DNA from: Gnetum montanum
Lineage: Eukaryota > Streptophyta > Gnetopsida > Gnetales > Gnetaceae
Direction of reading: 5' to 3'
DNA: 64,000 bases
NCBI GenBank assembly: GCA_015680685.1
Contig: MNCI01026213.1
Span: forward strand, 156,697-220,696
In this document: piece after piece, positions 48,770 through 60,061 of the stretch
Layout: each line of letters opens with the position of its first letter
Position numbering within the stretch: position 1 is the stretch's first letter
Notes under the pieces: generated by a model
Database searches by the model: none
What the model was told of the DNA's origin: nothing
What the model saw: the letters and a program-made list of their open reading frames with translations, nothing else
Program-made: the position numbers and the translations under genes

Positions 48770-51700
48770 CTAATTAACAATAAACTCAGGGAGGGGGTTG
48801 CTCCCCAATATCTCTTCATCATCTGCCTTTGCTCCACTGGGGCCAGATCCATCATTAACATGTCCCTATAGTAGAAAATAGAAAAACAAAATAAACAAGG
48901 TAAGAGTAGTAAGGCAAATCATAAACACAAAAATTAGGAAAAAAATAACACTCACAAGTGTGGAGGGCCCTAAGTTGGCCTCCAAATGCCGTAGAATCTC
49001 TGCCTCAGGCATATTTTCCCAATCCTCCTCCAAGCCAAGATCAATGCCAGCCAAGGTTTTACCCTTGTCCACTAAGGTTCAGGAAGGATGCTCAAGAGAG
49101 AACATGCCTGTAGAAGCCTCCCCGACGGTCATGGTAATCATCCTCTCAGTAGATCCTTCCACCTCGGTGCACTCGGTGAACCTGTCATAAGAAGAACATA
49201 AGCCTAATCCATCGATGAACATCTCCATCCGACCATGTTCAATTGACTCTTCCTTCAACCATTTCTTGTATTGATGCTTGTGGTCCTTTTGGTCTTAGCC
49301 CCACTTCCGTACCTTAGCTGCAAAGGACTTCCAATCATGACACTTTTTGTTCAGCAAATCTATTTGTGGCCTTTGCTCAGCCAAATCCCTTGTAGCTTGC
49401 ACCTTGCTATTCAAAATCGTCCAGTAGTGTGCATAGGTGATTTCAGAAGTGTGCAAAGTGCTATCGCCATATAGCATGGAAGTAGCAAGTTCGTAACGGG
49501 ACTGGAGATCCCTATTCTTCTCTCTCTTCTTTGCTAGTGATTCTTTCAATGAATGCACCTTGTCCCATAAGTACTCAACTAAGCACCTACAAGTCCAAAG
49601 CAACTTGGTGTTTTGTGGTCGATTGGTGTAAGGCAAGTTGGGGAGGTCACTTTGATTAGAACATGTGTTCCTGATACCTTTGCCCAAGATGCATGTGCCT
49701 CAAAAGTCTTAGCATCTACCTTTGATTCCAAAAATAATCAAAATAATTAAGAAAAACTCATGAAAATTAAAAGGTACAAAGACATAGATTGCACTGAAAG
49801 CAACATACCGAAAAGTCCTTTGCCATTTAATTGGGGCAGAACCCCAAGTTGCAAACATCCATCCAAGAAGCCATCAAGGACATCTCTTTCATCAGTGGGT
49901 TTCCTGAGTGCATCCATAGCCTCTGCAAGCTTTGTCTCCATGATGTTTGTCACATCTTCCTCTTGCGAGGTGGGAGTTTCTTCAATTGTTTCTTCTCTTT
50001 CCTTCGCTTCTTCTTTAGGCCCTGTGATAGTCACTTTGGGATTAGCCATTGGGGCCAAAGCCTCTCTTTCTCCCTCACGACCTTCCGCTGATAATTCCAG
50101 AATCTTAGAGTTAGTATAACATAGTGTATATAATGCATAAGTCAAAATAGCAAACAAAAAATAATAATAACAATAAATACACAACAATACAATAAGATAC
50201 TTACCCTCCATTAGTAGTACGAAACAAATCTTCTTTACTCTTGGTGGTATCACATCTGGGGCAGGCTCCCTTTGACGCTCTTTCCTCTTCACCTTCATCT
50301 TAGACTTTCCAACGATCTCACCAATCAAACGTTTAGCCCTTTTCACAGATGTGCACATCCTAGGTGGTTCCGATCCTAGGATATCATGGGAATGATGGGA
50401 ATGGCTAGCCACACCTCTAATAGTAACTAATACAGATTCCTCAATTTCTTCTAGTGAATCCTGGGATTTGGTGGTGCTAAATAGGTGACAAACCCAAGGA
50501 TAGGACAATTGTAAATAGTCCTTCAAAACATACCGGTTATCATCGTAGATCACTAAGAACTCAGCAAACCTATGTAAATACCCCACAAAGAAGGAAAATA
50601 TGAAATGGGATTTGGCATGGGTGTTTGAAAGTAACCTGATGATCTCCCCATGAAAACCAGACATAAGAAACTGGGCCCAATTGTAGCGTTTAGGGAATGC
50701 CCTTGCCCAGAAGAGAGGATATATAAAGTTCACCTCCACTGATTGGGTGTCATCTTACATGGAAAAACCTTTGTGACCTCGAGATACACCAAACTATTCC
50801 TCTAGCTCTTTTATAACCTGGTCCTCCTTGGTTTCTTTATCTATGGCCATTGTGGCACCATCAATGGGCATGCCAAAAAGGTTAGAAATGAATTTAGTGG
50901 TCAAGTGGAAAAATACCTTGACCCCTTGGACCTGCATGCTAAAATAGGAAGCATCACCATTGAAAGAATCAATAATGGTGACCATCTTAGTAGCCGGAAT
51001 GCTTGGAGTCAAAGTTGAAAACAAGTCCATTAGACCTGCCCAGGTAAGGCAACTAATGATCAACTTATAAGCTCCCCTTCGCAACCACTTATGTGATTGC
51101 TTCACCTCCCCAAATTTCATAAAGAGGGTGGCCTCAATATGCCCTATTATAATAGTGATTTCTTTGGGAGTGATGGCTACTATAAAAAGAAAACATAGAA
51201 CAAAAAGTCAAAAACATGGTACACAATAATGTAGCCAAAAAAGAAGAAAATGGAGTCTAGAGTGTGGTCATTTACCATCAGTAAGTGTCATAGGTAGGGT
51301 AGGTGCAGGATCGATTCTTTGAGGAAAGATCAGCCCATTGGAAGACCATTCCTCATGTAACCAACCTCGAGCTTGGAAATGCTCAAAGGCTCTTGAAAAT
51401 TGCCTATGGAAGTCAATGAGGGTCATCTTTGTCTAGTCCAATATTGCAGCATGAAGAATGGGGCCCATCATAAATGTGTCTAGCGTTGTGCATGTTAAGG
51501 AAAGACCACCATCATCATCATGCATCCCATGCTCATCAAAACAGGGCCTACATGAGAAAACAACATTTACATTTAGATGATGACATAAAATTTAAAACGA
51601 AATCATAAGTAAAAGTAAAATATAAGGGAGCACACTTATCCACTCTATATACTATTCCAGGTGGGTTCTAGAATAGAGTGTGCACACAGAGAGCTAGGAA

Positions 51701-52083
51701 AAGTGTGTTGCTACTATTGTAATGACTACACGTAGGCAACTCCCACACACGAGTCAAGGGATGTGTAGACCTAGGACCTTCAGCAGGGCCTCCTGCAACC
51801 TTGAAAACTCCTTTGTCAATATCAATAACAAAGGCAAGCATGCCTTGTGTGGACCCGAGCAACACTATCTCAATGATATAACCAGCCAGTTGTTCACTTA
51901 AGTGAGATCATATAACCATACCAAAATATTACAGGATGAAGGTAAAAATGAACTAACACCGAGGTGAAACCATATCACATGGGGCCCGATGTGTAGGTCA
52001 TAAGGGGGTGCTTCGGTCCAAAAGGGTCAAACCAAGCAAGTACACCAACAAGATCAACCACCAAAAGAGAAGATTTGGGTCCC
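48770..52083 (-). pseudogene. Antisense multi-exon gene carried in element G
   Basis: Minus-strand exons, in order: 52083-51960, 51896-51636, 51547-51276, 51179-50205, 50103-49809, 49715-48956, 48865-48770 (TAG stop). Introns are 63-101 bp. Splice sites include G|gtaagtatc, CTT|gtgagtg, GATG|gtaaat and tttctactatag|G; a ctaac branch-point sequence lies before exon 5. Exons 2-3, 3-4 and 6-7 join in frame. The 50103 junction is one base out of phase, exon 6 shifts frame, and about five stops occur. Residues QGVKVFFHLTTKFISNLFGM vaguely recall plant transposon-associated ORFs. A Lys/Arg-rich patch and a coiled coil (HSLKESLAKKREKNRDLQSR) follow. Function unknown. Confidence 0.7.
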
Positions 52084-53330
52084 CTGCACATGACCAAAAC
52101 ATTAGGTAAGTGAAAACTCTAAGTGCTAACAATAGGCAAAAACCATATAAACCAAAAAAAATCACATAAAAAAATACTTTCAATGCTTAGCTCCACCCCA
52201 TGAGACAAGGACACTAACATCTATTTAGTGTATTTGAGGCTTACTGGGGTACATGGAAATCGATTTCACCATAAATCCATGTTTAAATCATCATTCTTAG
52301 AAAAATAATAAACAATATAAATTTAGAAATTAGTGAACATCTTGACAATCACTTTTACATTTTCAAGCAAGGAAAACTTGACACTCACACCACAACCTCC
52401 CAAAGGCAACTCACACTAGAAGGTTATTCTAGCAAAGTCACGTAAACCTCCTTCAACACTCATGATAGGTGCTTATAATCGCTGCCCAAAACCTAGCAAT
52501 CATGTAGCTACCAATGGAGAAATGAGAAAGAGAATAGTCCTTCTCCAAATAAGTCATGTTGGGCCCTCCAAACAAGTCACTCTTGGCTCCCCAACTGAGT
52601 CACACTACGCTCCCCAACCAAGTCACGCTGGGCTTTTCCAAAAATTCAAAATTTGGCCATCATGCGGTCTTTCCAAAAATTCAAAATTCGGTAGTCATTC
52701 TACCCTTCAAAAAATCAAAATTTGGCCATCACGCTGCCTTTCCAAAAATTCAAAAATATGTAATCATGCTAAAATGTGCAGTCATGCTAAAATGTGCAGT
52801 CATGCTAAAATGTGCAGTCATGCTACCCCTTCGAAAGTGAAAATTTTGTAGTTATGTTACCCTCCAATGTTGAAAACTTTTGCAACTCACGCTGCCAAAG
52901 AGGGCAAGATACTCATGATGCCAAGAAGATAGAATGAGAAACCCCAGCTCACACTAGCCTCCCCATGGTAGTCACATTGTAGGAGGCCCTAAAATCAAAG
53001 AAACAAGAAGGGAAAGGCCCAAAACCCTACGGCCCACATCCATGCTGCCAAGAAGGCTGAAAACCCTGTGGCCCAGGACTCCAAGAACAAAAAAAAACTT
53101 GTAGCTCACGCTGCATGCAGCCAAGCCCCAAAAATTCATAGTTCACAATGCCCTGTCTCCCTGGTCAAAAATCAAAAATTCACAGCTCACGTTGTCCCTG
53201 CCTTAAGCCCAAAAATGAAAATCCCAGAAATATGAGAAAATCCCAAAATCATAGCCAAAGTTCTACCCTAGGTAACACTTTGCAAAATATCAGAGAAAAA
53301 TAGGGAGAGAAGAATTTACCTGTGCAAGGC
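52084..53330. other. Upstream part of the antisense gene and CACGCTG-rich spacer
   Basis: On the minus strand a possible intron (about 52181 to 52084, ending ggtcatgtgcag) leads back to unclear sequence. From 52540 to 53220 the plus strand is full of variants of tcacgctg and of tttccaaaaattcaaaat. A minus-strand donor-like cacag|gtaaattc at about 53321 may end an early exon of the gene (53560-53322). Confidence 0.4.
52764..52823. repeat. Three-copy 18-bp tandem repeat
   Basis: Exact copies of tcatgctaaaatgtgcag at 52764, 52782 and 52800, with a partial fourth. Perfect identity in an otherwise old element suggests recent slippage. Confidence 0.9.
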
Positions 53331-53590
53331 CTTCTTCCACGTCGAAATCCTAGCTTGGGGGAGATGTTGGAGGAGCTCTTCACTCTCCTCCACAAATGCC
53401 AGAGTTTCCTACTTCTTTCCCTTGCCCTTGCATGCCTTTCCTCTACCCTTGTCTTTTATGGTTACGCTGACGCTGACGCTAATGCCTTGGCTCACGCTAC
53501 ACGCTATAGGTAGGTCACACTGTTGTTCAAATTTCCAGCAACTCACACTAATAGAAATGAGGCCTTCTACTTCAAAAATTTCCTTTTCTA

Positions 53591-53601
53591 CCCCCCCCCC
53601 N
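53591..53601. other. Ten-C run ending in a single N
   Basis: A homopolymer C run followed by one N, probably a sequencing or assembly break. A second isolated N lies at 60849. Confidence 0.8.
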
Positions 53602-53639
53602 TTAATAATGATAGATAAATAAACATATATAAACATTTG

Positions 53640-53800
53640 GAAATGGCATAAAATTCATAAAACTTTAAAATCCCCATGACCTTATTGTTCACTCAAAAAT
53701 CTAAATTTAAAAATGTAGAATTTAAAAGTCAAAAATTTAAAATTTTAAAAATTTAAAAATTTAAAAATAGTGCATATACTCAATCCAAATGAAAAGTCAA
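53640..53800. repeat. Low-complexity aaatttaaaa tract
   Basis: Short tandem slippage products of aatttaaaa, most regular at 53735-53768. No coding potential. Confidence 0.7.
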
Positions 53801-53935
53801 CATGTGGCTTGGTACAACCTTAAACTGCCATGTGGCCAAGTATGACCTTAAACTACCATGACTACAATTGCATCTCTGAATTTTTGTCAGTACATAGTTT
53901 GCTTCTATTTAGTAACTCCTTTGCCAAGAGGGTGT

Positions 53936-53966
53936 CTCTTACTTTGTTCTCATTTTAAACTGGCAG
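53936..53966 (+). promoter_or_regulatory. Candidate sense 3' splice site before RT
   Basis: A pyrimidine-rich stretch (ctcttactttgttctcattt) leads to aactggcag, and an open frame that continues into RT starts right after it. Ogre elements splice out an intron between protease and RT. A matching donor near 48070 (gttaag) is weak. Confidence 0.4.
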
Positions 53967-55190
53967 GAGCAAGACATGACCACCAAGAATATCCTCTCAA
54001 CAGACCATATGGGGAGGTAGAAAGAGCAATCAACCCAAAATCCTTGGATTTAAATCCATGCACCTATACCAATTTAATAGCCTCCACTCAAGAAAATTCA
54101 GATTAGCATAAAAATATGACTAAAAATCTAGATCTAGAAGTTGATAATATCACTGAAGATCCTCTAGTTGAAATCCCCGTTACCACGGTCAATAGCGAAA
54201 CTAGAACATTGATATTAAGTGCCTTAATAGACTCGCAACTTGTAGGTGACATCACTCAAGTATTAAAAGATAAAATAAAAACGTTTGCATGGTCATATAC
54301 TAACATGCTAGGACTAGATCCCCGAATAATCCAACACAACATTATTCTTGATGAAAAAATTAAGTCAGTGAAGCAAAAATCAAGGAAGGTTAGACTCGAG
54401 GTTGCATTGGCCATCGGTGCTGAAATCACAAAGCTCTATCAAGCTGGTTTCATCCAGGCTATTGACTATTCTGATTGGGTATCAAACATTGTTGTAGTCC
54501 CCAAAAAGAATGGTAGTATACGCATATGCATTGACTTCCATGATCTCAACACAACCACTATAAAGGACGATTTCCCATTACCTAGCATTGATCAACTTAT
54601 TGACACAACTGATGGGCATGCACTATTATCCTTTATGGATGGATTTTAGGGATACAACCAAATAAAAATCAACCTAGAACATTAACTCAGAACAACTTTC
54701 GTGACACCCTGGCATACATTTTGTTATATAATGATGCCATTTGGCCTTAAAATGCAGGAGATACATATCAACGACCAATGACATATACATTTAGTGATTA
54801 CATGCTCAATTTGCTCAATGATTATGTTGACGATATCACGGTCAAATCTAAAATAACAGAATAGCATGCAAAAGATCTGGACTTAGTGCTTAAACATTGT
54901 CTCAAATATGACCTTAGAGTCAATCCAAAGAAGTGTGTCTTTGATGTCAAAATAGGAAAGATGCTTGGTTTCGTAGTCTCTAAAACAGGAATACAGGTAG
55001 ACCCTGATAAAGTTAAGGCAATAACTAATATGCAACCGCCAAAGAAACTTACCAAATTACATGTTCCTCAAGGTAGGCTACAATTCATTAGACGCTCTAT
55101 CGAGAGGTTGACAAATAAGTTGAGACCTATGCAGCACCTATTACAGAAAAATGTGCATTTCAAATGGACCCAACAATGTTAAGAAGCATT
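53967..55190 (+). pseudogene. Element G reverse transcriptase
   Basis: The open frame at 54116-54649 includes DKIKTFAWSYTNMLGLDP (the F-A-W-x-x-x-D-M-x-G-[IL] entry of Tat RTs), AGFIQAIDYSDWVSNIVVVP KKNG, RICIDFHDLN and FPLPSIDQL, HALLSFMDGF. After a stop, TTFVTPWHTFCYIMMPFGLK and then NDYVDDITVKS (about 54820-54850) show an intact Y-V-D-D catalytic motif. KKCVFDVKIGKMLGFVVSKTG (54920-54985) is the thumb. Several stops and one frameshift inactivate it. This domain copies the RNA genome into cDNA. Confidence 0.88.
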
Positions 55191-55690
55191 TGAGAACATA
55201 AAGCAAGAGTTAGCCCAACTGCCAACCATTTATTCCCCGTAAGGTGATAAACCCTTTTACATCTACCTTGAAACTTCCAATTCCTCCATTGCATTGATGC
55301 TTTGTCAAAAACATCAAGATGAAGCTGAGATCCTTCTATATTATCTAAGCCACACTTTAATTGCCTATGAACAACGATACAAAGATGTAGAGAAATCATG
55401 CCTTGCCCTTGTTTTCACCTTGAAGAAATGGTGGCATTATCTCTTCTGCAATCAAGTTTACATTATTTGCAAAGATAATGTACTCCAAGCTATCACTAAC
55501 AATATCTACGAGTTGATTAGGATAGCTAGGTGGAAAGAAATGATCATGGATTTTGACTTACACTATGTTTCTCAATCTTCGACAAAAGGTCAAGTAATAG
55601 TCACACAATTAGCCATCTCGCTAATACATGATCAAGCAATAGTCAGCCTTGAATTCCATGATGAGAATATTAACAGTATAGACACCATGC
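55190..55690 (+). pseudogene. Element G RNase H
   Basis: Reading KPFYIYLETSNSSIALMLCQ, ILLYYLSHTLIAYEQRY, EKSCLALVFTLKKWWHYLF and YIICKDNVLQAITN follows the RT connection. This is the first, retroviral-type RNase H in Tat elements. Its T/S-D-x-x-x-L site has become KDNVL. The E-K-x-C-L-A-L block is well kept. One stop lies at 55181 and one at 55241. Confidence 0.8.
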
Positions 55691-56110
55691 CTAACAACTA
55701 CGAGGCAATCCTCTATTTCGATGGAGCTTCAACCTCTCAAGGAGGGAGTGCTACGACCATTTTGACATACCCATCTAGAGAAATCTAGCCCTTCGCCTAT
55801 CGATTAACCTTTCCTTGTACCAATAATGTGGTAGAATATGAAGGTCTTCTTAGAGGTCTTCAAGCAGTGTTGACTTCGGAAATTTCATGACTTGTAGTTC
55901 AAGGAGATTCACAATTAGTCATTAATCAAGTCATTGAGGTTTACGCATGTAAGGCTCTCCATTTGCAACCATAGTGTGATTTAACCAAACATCTACTAAG
56001 AAAACTAGTAGAAACCGATATACAACATGTTCCTAGAAGCAAAAACACAATTACCAATGCACTTGCTACACTAGCCTTAAACATGACACCCGAAATGTTC
56101 CATGCGTTGC
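55690..56110 (+). pseudogene. Element G archaeal-type RNase H
   Basis: At 55713 ILYFDGASTSQGGSATTIL carries the D-G-A opening. After a stop and frame change, VEYEGLLRGLQAV (55830) and VQGDSQLVINQVIEVYA (55898) carry the E and D-S-Q catalytic blocks. HVPRSKNTITNALATLA follows at about 56027. This second RNase H defines the Tat/Ogre group. Catalytic residues are all present, although nonsense and frame changes break the chain. Confidence 0.88.
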
Positions 56111-56349
56111 CTAGCTCTATAATAAGTTGTGCCGAACCTATAATTAACACTCTTGATGAAATTCCTAGATCATCCTTTAGCACAATGAAAACACCAAAAA
56201 AGTTTGGCCTAGCACTTTCAGACAAGATTCAAGTTAAGTCATGCAACTGCCCAAGCATGAGTACACATGATCAAACTTGGAGGCCTCCGAAACAGCCCTC
56301 GATGCTTCACAATTCAACAGGCGAGGTTCCCCTTGGGGCCCACAGGTGA

Positions 56350-57690
56350 CTACACCAACTTTTACCATCCAAAATCAAATGTTTTAGGCTCAAAATGTTG
56401 GGTTTTGGTTAAGTACACTAGGGTTACTTTTTCAGACGTTGCACAACGTAAGGATCAACGTCACCAACTTTTGGAGCCCTGAAACTAAGTTAAAACAGGA
56501 TGAAATCAAGCACAAGGACCCTCCATGACCTTCACCAAGGACCCTAGCAACTCCCAGCCTCTAGATAATCAAAATTTGGGCCTTAAATATGTCATTTTGG
56601 CTTGATGACACTGGGGTTACATTTTTAGATGCTGCATAGTGTAAGGATCAGCGTCATCAACTTTTGGAGCCCGAAACTGAGTTAAAACAGGCCGAAATTA
56701 AGCACAAGGATCCCCCATGATATTCACCAAGCCCCCAGTAGCTCTTAGCCTCCAGAAAATCAAAATTTAGGCCTCAAATATGCCATTTTAACTTGGTGAC
56801 GTTGGGGTTACTTTTTCAGACGTTGCACAATGTAAGGATCAGCATCACCAAATTTTATAGACCCGAACCTGAGTTAAAACAGGCTGAAATTAAGCACAAG
56901 GACCCCACATGACCTTCAACAAGGCCTCTAGTAGCTTTGAGCCTCTAGAAAATCAAAATTTGGGCCTCAAATATGCCATTTTGACTCGGTGACGTTGGGT
57001 TACTTTTTCAGATGCTGCATAGAGTAAGGATCAACATCACCAACTTTTGGAGCCATGCAACTAAGTCAAAATAAGCTAAAATTGAGCACAAGGACCCCAC
57101 ATGACCTTCACCAAGGCCCCCAGTAGCTCCTAGCCTCCAGAAAAGTAAAATTTGGATCTCAAATATGCCATTTTGACTTGGTGACGTTGGGGTTTTCAGA
57201 CACTACACAGCGTAAGCACAGCGAAACCAAGCAAAACCAGGTTAAAACAAGCAGTTTTAGGTAGCATCTTCGACACTGGAGAAACCCACAGGGACCAGTA
57301 GCACTTGTACCTATTTATAGGCATCAGAAACTCCAAATTTGAGCTTCAAATGTGCCATTTTGGCTTGGTGACATTGGGGTTGCTTTTTCAGATGTTGAAC
57401 AACGTAAGGATCAGCATCACCAAGTTTTGGAGCCTCGAAACTAAGTCAAAACAAGCTGAAATTGAGCACAAGGACCCCCCATGACCATCACCAAGGCCAC
57501 CAATACCTCCCAGGCTCTAGAAAATCAAAATTGGGGCCTTAAATGAGGTATTTTCACTTGGTGATGTTGGGGTTACTTTTTCAAACGCTACACAACGTAA
57601 TGCCCAGCGTCATCAACCAAAACAAGGTGAAAAAGACATCCAAATTAGCCCAAATTTTGTAAACAAAACCCTCATGACCCATGGCATGTA
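56350..57690. repeat. Seven-copy ~192-bp satellite-like array in LTR J
   Basis: The landmark ggggtta(c)ttttcaga lies at 56422, 56614, 56805, 56997, 57190, 57377 and 57570, spaced 187-193 bases. Each unit has acgttgcacaacgtaaggat, a cagcgtcaccaacttttgga block, gaaactgagttaaaacag, and ccagaaaatcaaaatttggg. The fifth unit is shorter and rearranged. The monomer is related to the ~203-bp repeats of G's LTR. Confidence 0.9.
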
Positions 57691-58230
57691 GATCCACTCT
57701 GAAAATGGGTCTCATAGGTTAAAAATAGGTTCAAAATGAACTATTTTCAAGTCATACGTTGTTAGTCATGCTGGCATGCTTCTAGTAGCATAAACCCAAC
57801 GCAAACACTTTCATACGCTGGACATCGGACGCTGACGCCAAAATAGGCTGCACACACATTAGAGCTAGATCCATGCATGCTAGAGGCTTTGGTAGAACAA
57901 AAATAGCATAGAACTACAAATCTAGAGGTCATACATGTAGATCCGAAGGCCACACATGCAAATCCGGAGGCCATACATGCAGATCCAGAGGCCAGACACC
58001 GAGATCCATGCTTGTACATTAACATTTGTTTTATTTTTCACATTTTTCTCAGTGTTTCAAGTTCTTATGCTAGGCATTATGCATGCCAGCATAAGAGATC
58101 TTGGATGCTGCACTGTACATTGTAACATTTCGTGCATCCAGTCAATGCACACACTTGTCACCTAATCCGAATTTTTCCCACCCCGCATCCACTGATCTTC
58201 TCCTAGATCTGAATCTCATGCCCAAGATAC

Positions 58231-58237
58231 TATAAAT
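58231..58237 (+). promoter_or_regulatory. TATA box of solo LTR J
   Basis: tataaat within gatactataaatcccc, about 560 bases before the LTR end. G's LTR has its TATA box at about the same distance. Confidence 0.55.
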
Positions 58238-58793
58238 CCCCTATTTTTCCACTAGATCAAGGTTCAGAAAATTGGAATCTCATAGACTTGGGAAATCTGG
58301 ACATCAATCTCATATGCTGGGCTTGATACAGACTTGGATGCTGTACACCTGCAATCCAAAACCTACATCTTCCCAGCATCTATTCTCATCCATCGAGGCT
58401 AAACATCTACCTTGCGACCACTTCGCAACTGCATTTTGACCGGTACACATTTTAATTATTTATCAATACAAACAATTTGCATTATTTCCTAGATTCTTAT
58501 GGTTTACATTATTTTTCCAATTCACATTTTTCCTATTTTAATTGTTTAAACAATTTACATTCGTTTCCATTTGTTTACATTTGATTTTGCATTTGTTTAC
58601 GTATAACCCAATGCATCGCAATTGCGTACATTTAGGGAAGTCCTAGTTTGATCCACATGCAGACCATTCAAGGCACTCTGCCTTTGTTGATTTCCAGCTT
58701 GCCCTCAGGGCAAGGCATGGTCTTACTGTTTCATCCGTAGATCTCTCGGTGTCCGTTCATTCCAGCCTCTCACCGATAATTTCGGATGGTACA

Positions 58794-60050
58794 CACAAAA
58801 CACATGATAGAATGGTATAATGACGTAAAAGGGTACTTTCTAAGAGGCAAACCTCCACAACACTTGACAAGTGCTCAAAAAGATGTTGTTCGGAAATGTT
58901 CCTGGCAATATGCGTTAATAGGAGACACCTTGTGTTGCAAATCCTATGAAGGAATTTTGCTGATGTGCATTGGTGGCATTGACGGTCAAACAATAGTAGA
59001 ACAAGTTCACAAAGGAATTTTTGAAGGGCACATAGCACTTGAAGCAATGGCAACAAAGATTAGGTGCTTAGGCTATTACTAGCCACATATGGAATACGAT
59101 TGCATCTCCAAGGTTAGAACATGTGACATTTTCCAAAAGCATGGTAATCTAATACACGTGCCACCTAATGAGCTGCATACAATAGAAATGACATGGCAAT
59201 TCCAAAAATGAGGATTAAACTTAATTAGACCAATAACTCCATCATCCTCTGCAGGACATAACTTCATTATCACTACAACTAAATATTTTGCAAAGTGGGT
59301 GGAAGCTATTCCCCTTAGGAAGACCACATCAAAACACATTTGCACTTTCATAATAGAAAATATTATGACTCGTTTTGGTATTCCAATGACCATCGTTACT
59401 GACAATGGGCCACAGTTTAGCAGTGTAGATACTAAAAGCTTTTGTGAAAGCCTAGGTATTAAATATGCATTTTCATCACCTTACTACCCACCGAGTAATG
59501 GTCAAGTGGAGGCTACAAACAAAATGGTCATCATGGTGCTCAAAAAGATGCTAAGTCAGAGCAATAAATGATGGCATGAACAATTAGTCTATGCATTGTG
59601 GACATACAAAATGATACATTGAACATCTATAGGTAAAACTCCATATAGTCTTGTATACAGATCTAAAGCTATTTTACCTTTATAATTACAGGTTCCCTCA
59701 ATGGAAATAGCTCTTTTGGGCCTTCTCGATGAAATTCAAAACAATGAACTACGCATTGTTGACCTTGATTCAATAGAAGAAGAATGTGTGTGAATGATTG
59801 ATCAAATAGAATTGTACCAAAAACAACAGAGGCAAAGGCACAAACACGATCTCCATAAACACCCGATCAAAAAAGGAGATCTAGTCCTTAAGGCCACTCG
59901 TGAACATCCAGAAAAATTCTCAGCCAATTGGGGAGGGCCTTACCTGTTCACAAAAGCATACAATAATGGAGCATTCAAACATGTTAACATGGACGGGAAC
60001 AAGTTTGCTAATCCCACGAATCATTTTACCTGAAACGATGCTATGTCTGA
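58794..60050 (+). pseudogene. Element G integrase
   Basis: The frame opens with IEWYNDVKGYFLRGKPPQHL (the pre-integrase linker of Tat elements). The zinc domain VHKGIFEGHIALEAM ... VRTCDIFQKH has its last Cys changed to Phe. The core has TTKYFAKWVEAIPL, where the first catalytic Asp has become Lys, then IVTDNGPQFSS (59395) and PSNGQVEATNK (59500) with the second Asp and the Glu intact. TPYSLVY and GDLVLKATREHPEKFSANWG GPYLF complete the C-terminal domain. The first-Asp change and stops make it inactive. The reading ends at TGA, 60032-60034. Confidence 0.88.
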
Positions 60051-60061
60051 CAAACTTGAGC

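Larger units (their letters stand above)
56347..58793 (+). mobile_element. Solo LTR J inside element G
   Basis: 2447 bp from tgactacacc to ggatggtaca. It splits the coding link between archaeal RNase H and integrase. Its last ~350 bases align with the end of G's own LTR: gcagaccattcaaggcactct against gcagaccatccaaggcactcg, then ttccagc(c/t)t...accgat(a/g)att. Its first bases resemble G's LTR start. Flanks cacag and cacaa could be a decayed duplication. It is therefore a related but distinct family, reduced to one LTR. Its U3 is dominated by a 192-bp array. Confidence 0.8.

Noticed and set aside
49760-50119. Plus-strand open frame of 119 codons, Ser/Ala-rich
   Set aside because: It is the reverse of the exon at 50103-49809 and adjoining sequence. 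Its composition mirrors the Glu-rich minus-strand protein, and it has no family motif.
52462-52851. Plus-strand 129-codon frame with repeated Cys/His/Ala/Lys/Met residues (AKMCSH)
   Set aside because: It is generated by the 18-bp and other short repeats and lacks any family motif. A metal-binding peptide is not supported.
57762-58025. Minus-strand frame rich in Cys/Ala/Ser resembling a secreted peptide
   Set aside because: It lies inside solo LTR J over short imperfect repeats (catgcagatccgaaggcc). There is no convincing signal peptide or start context.
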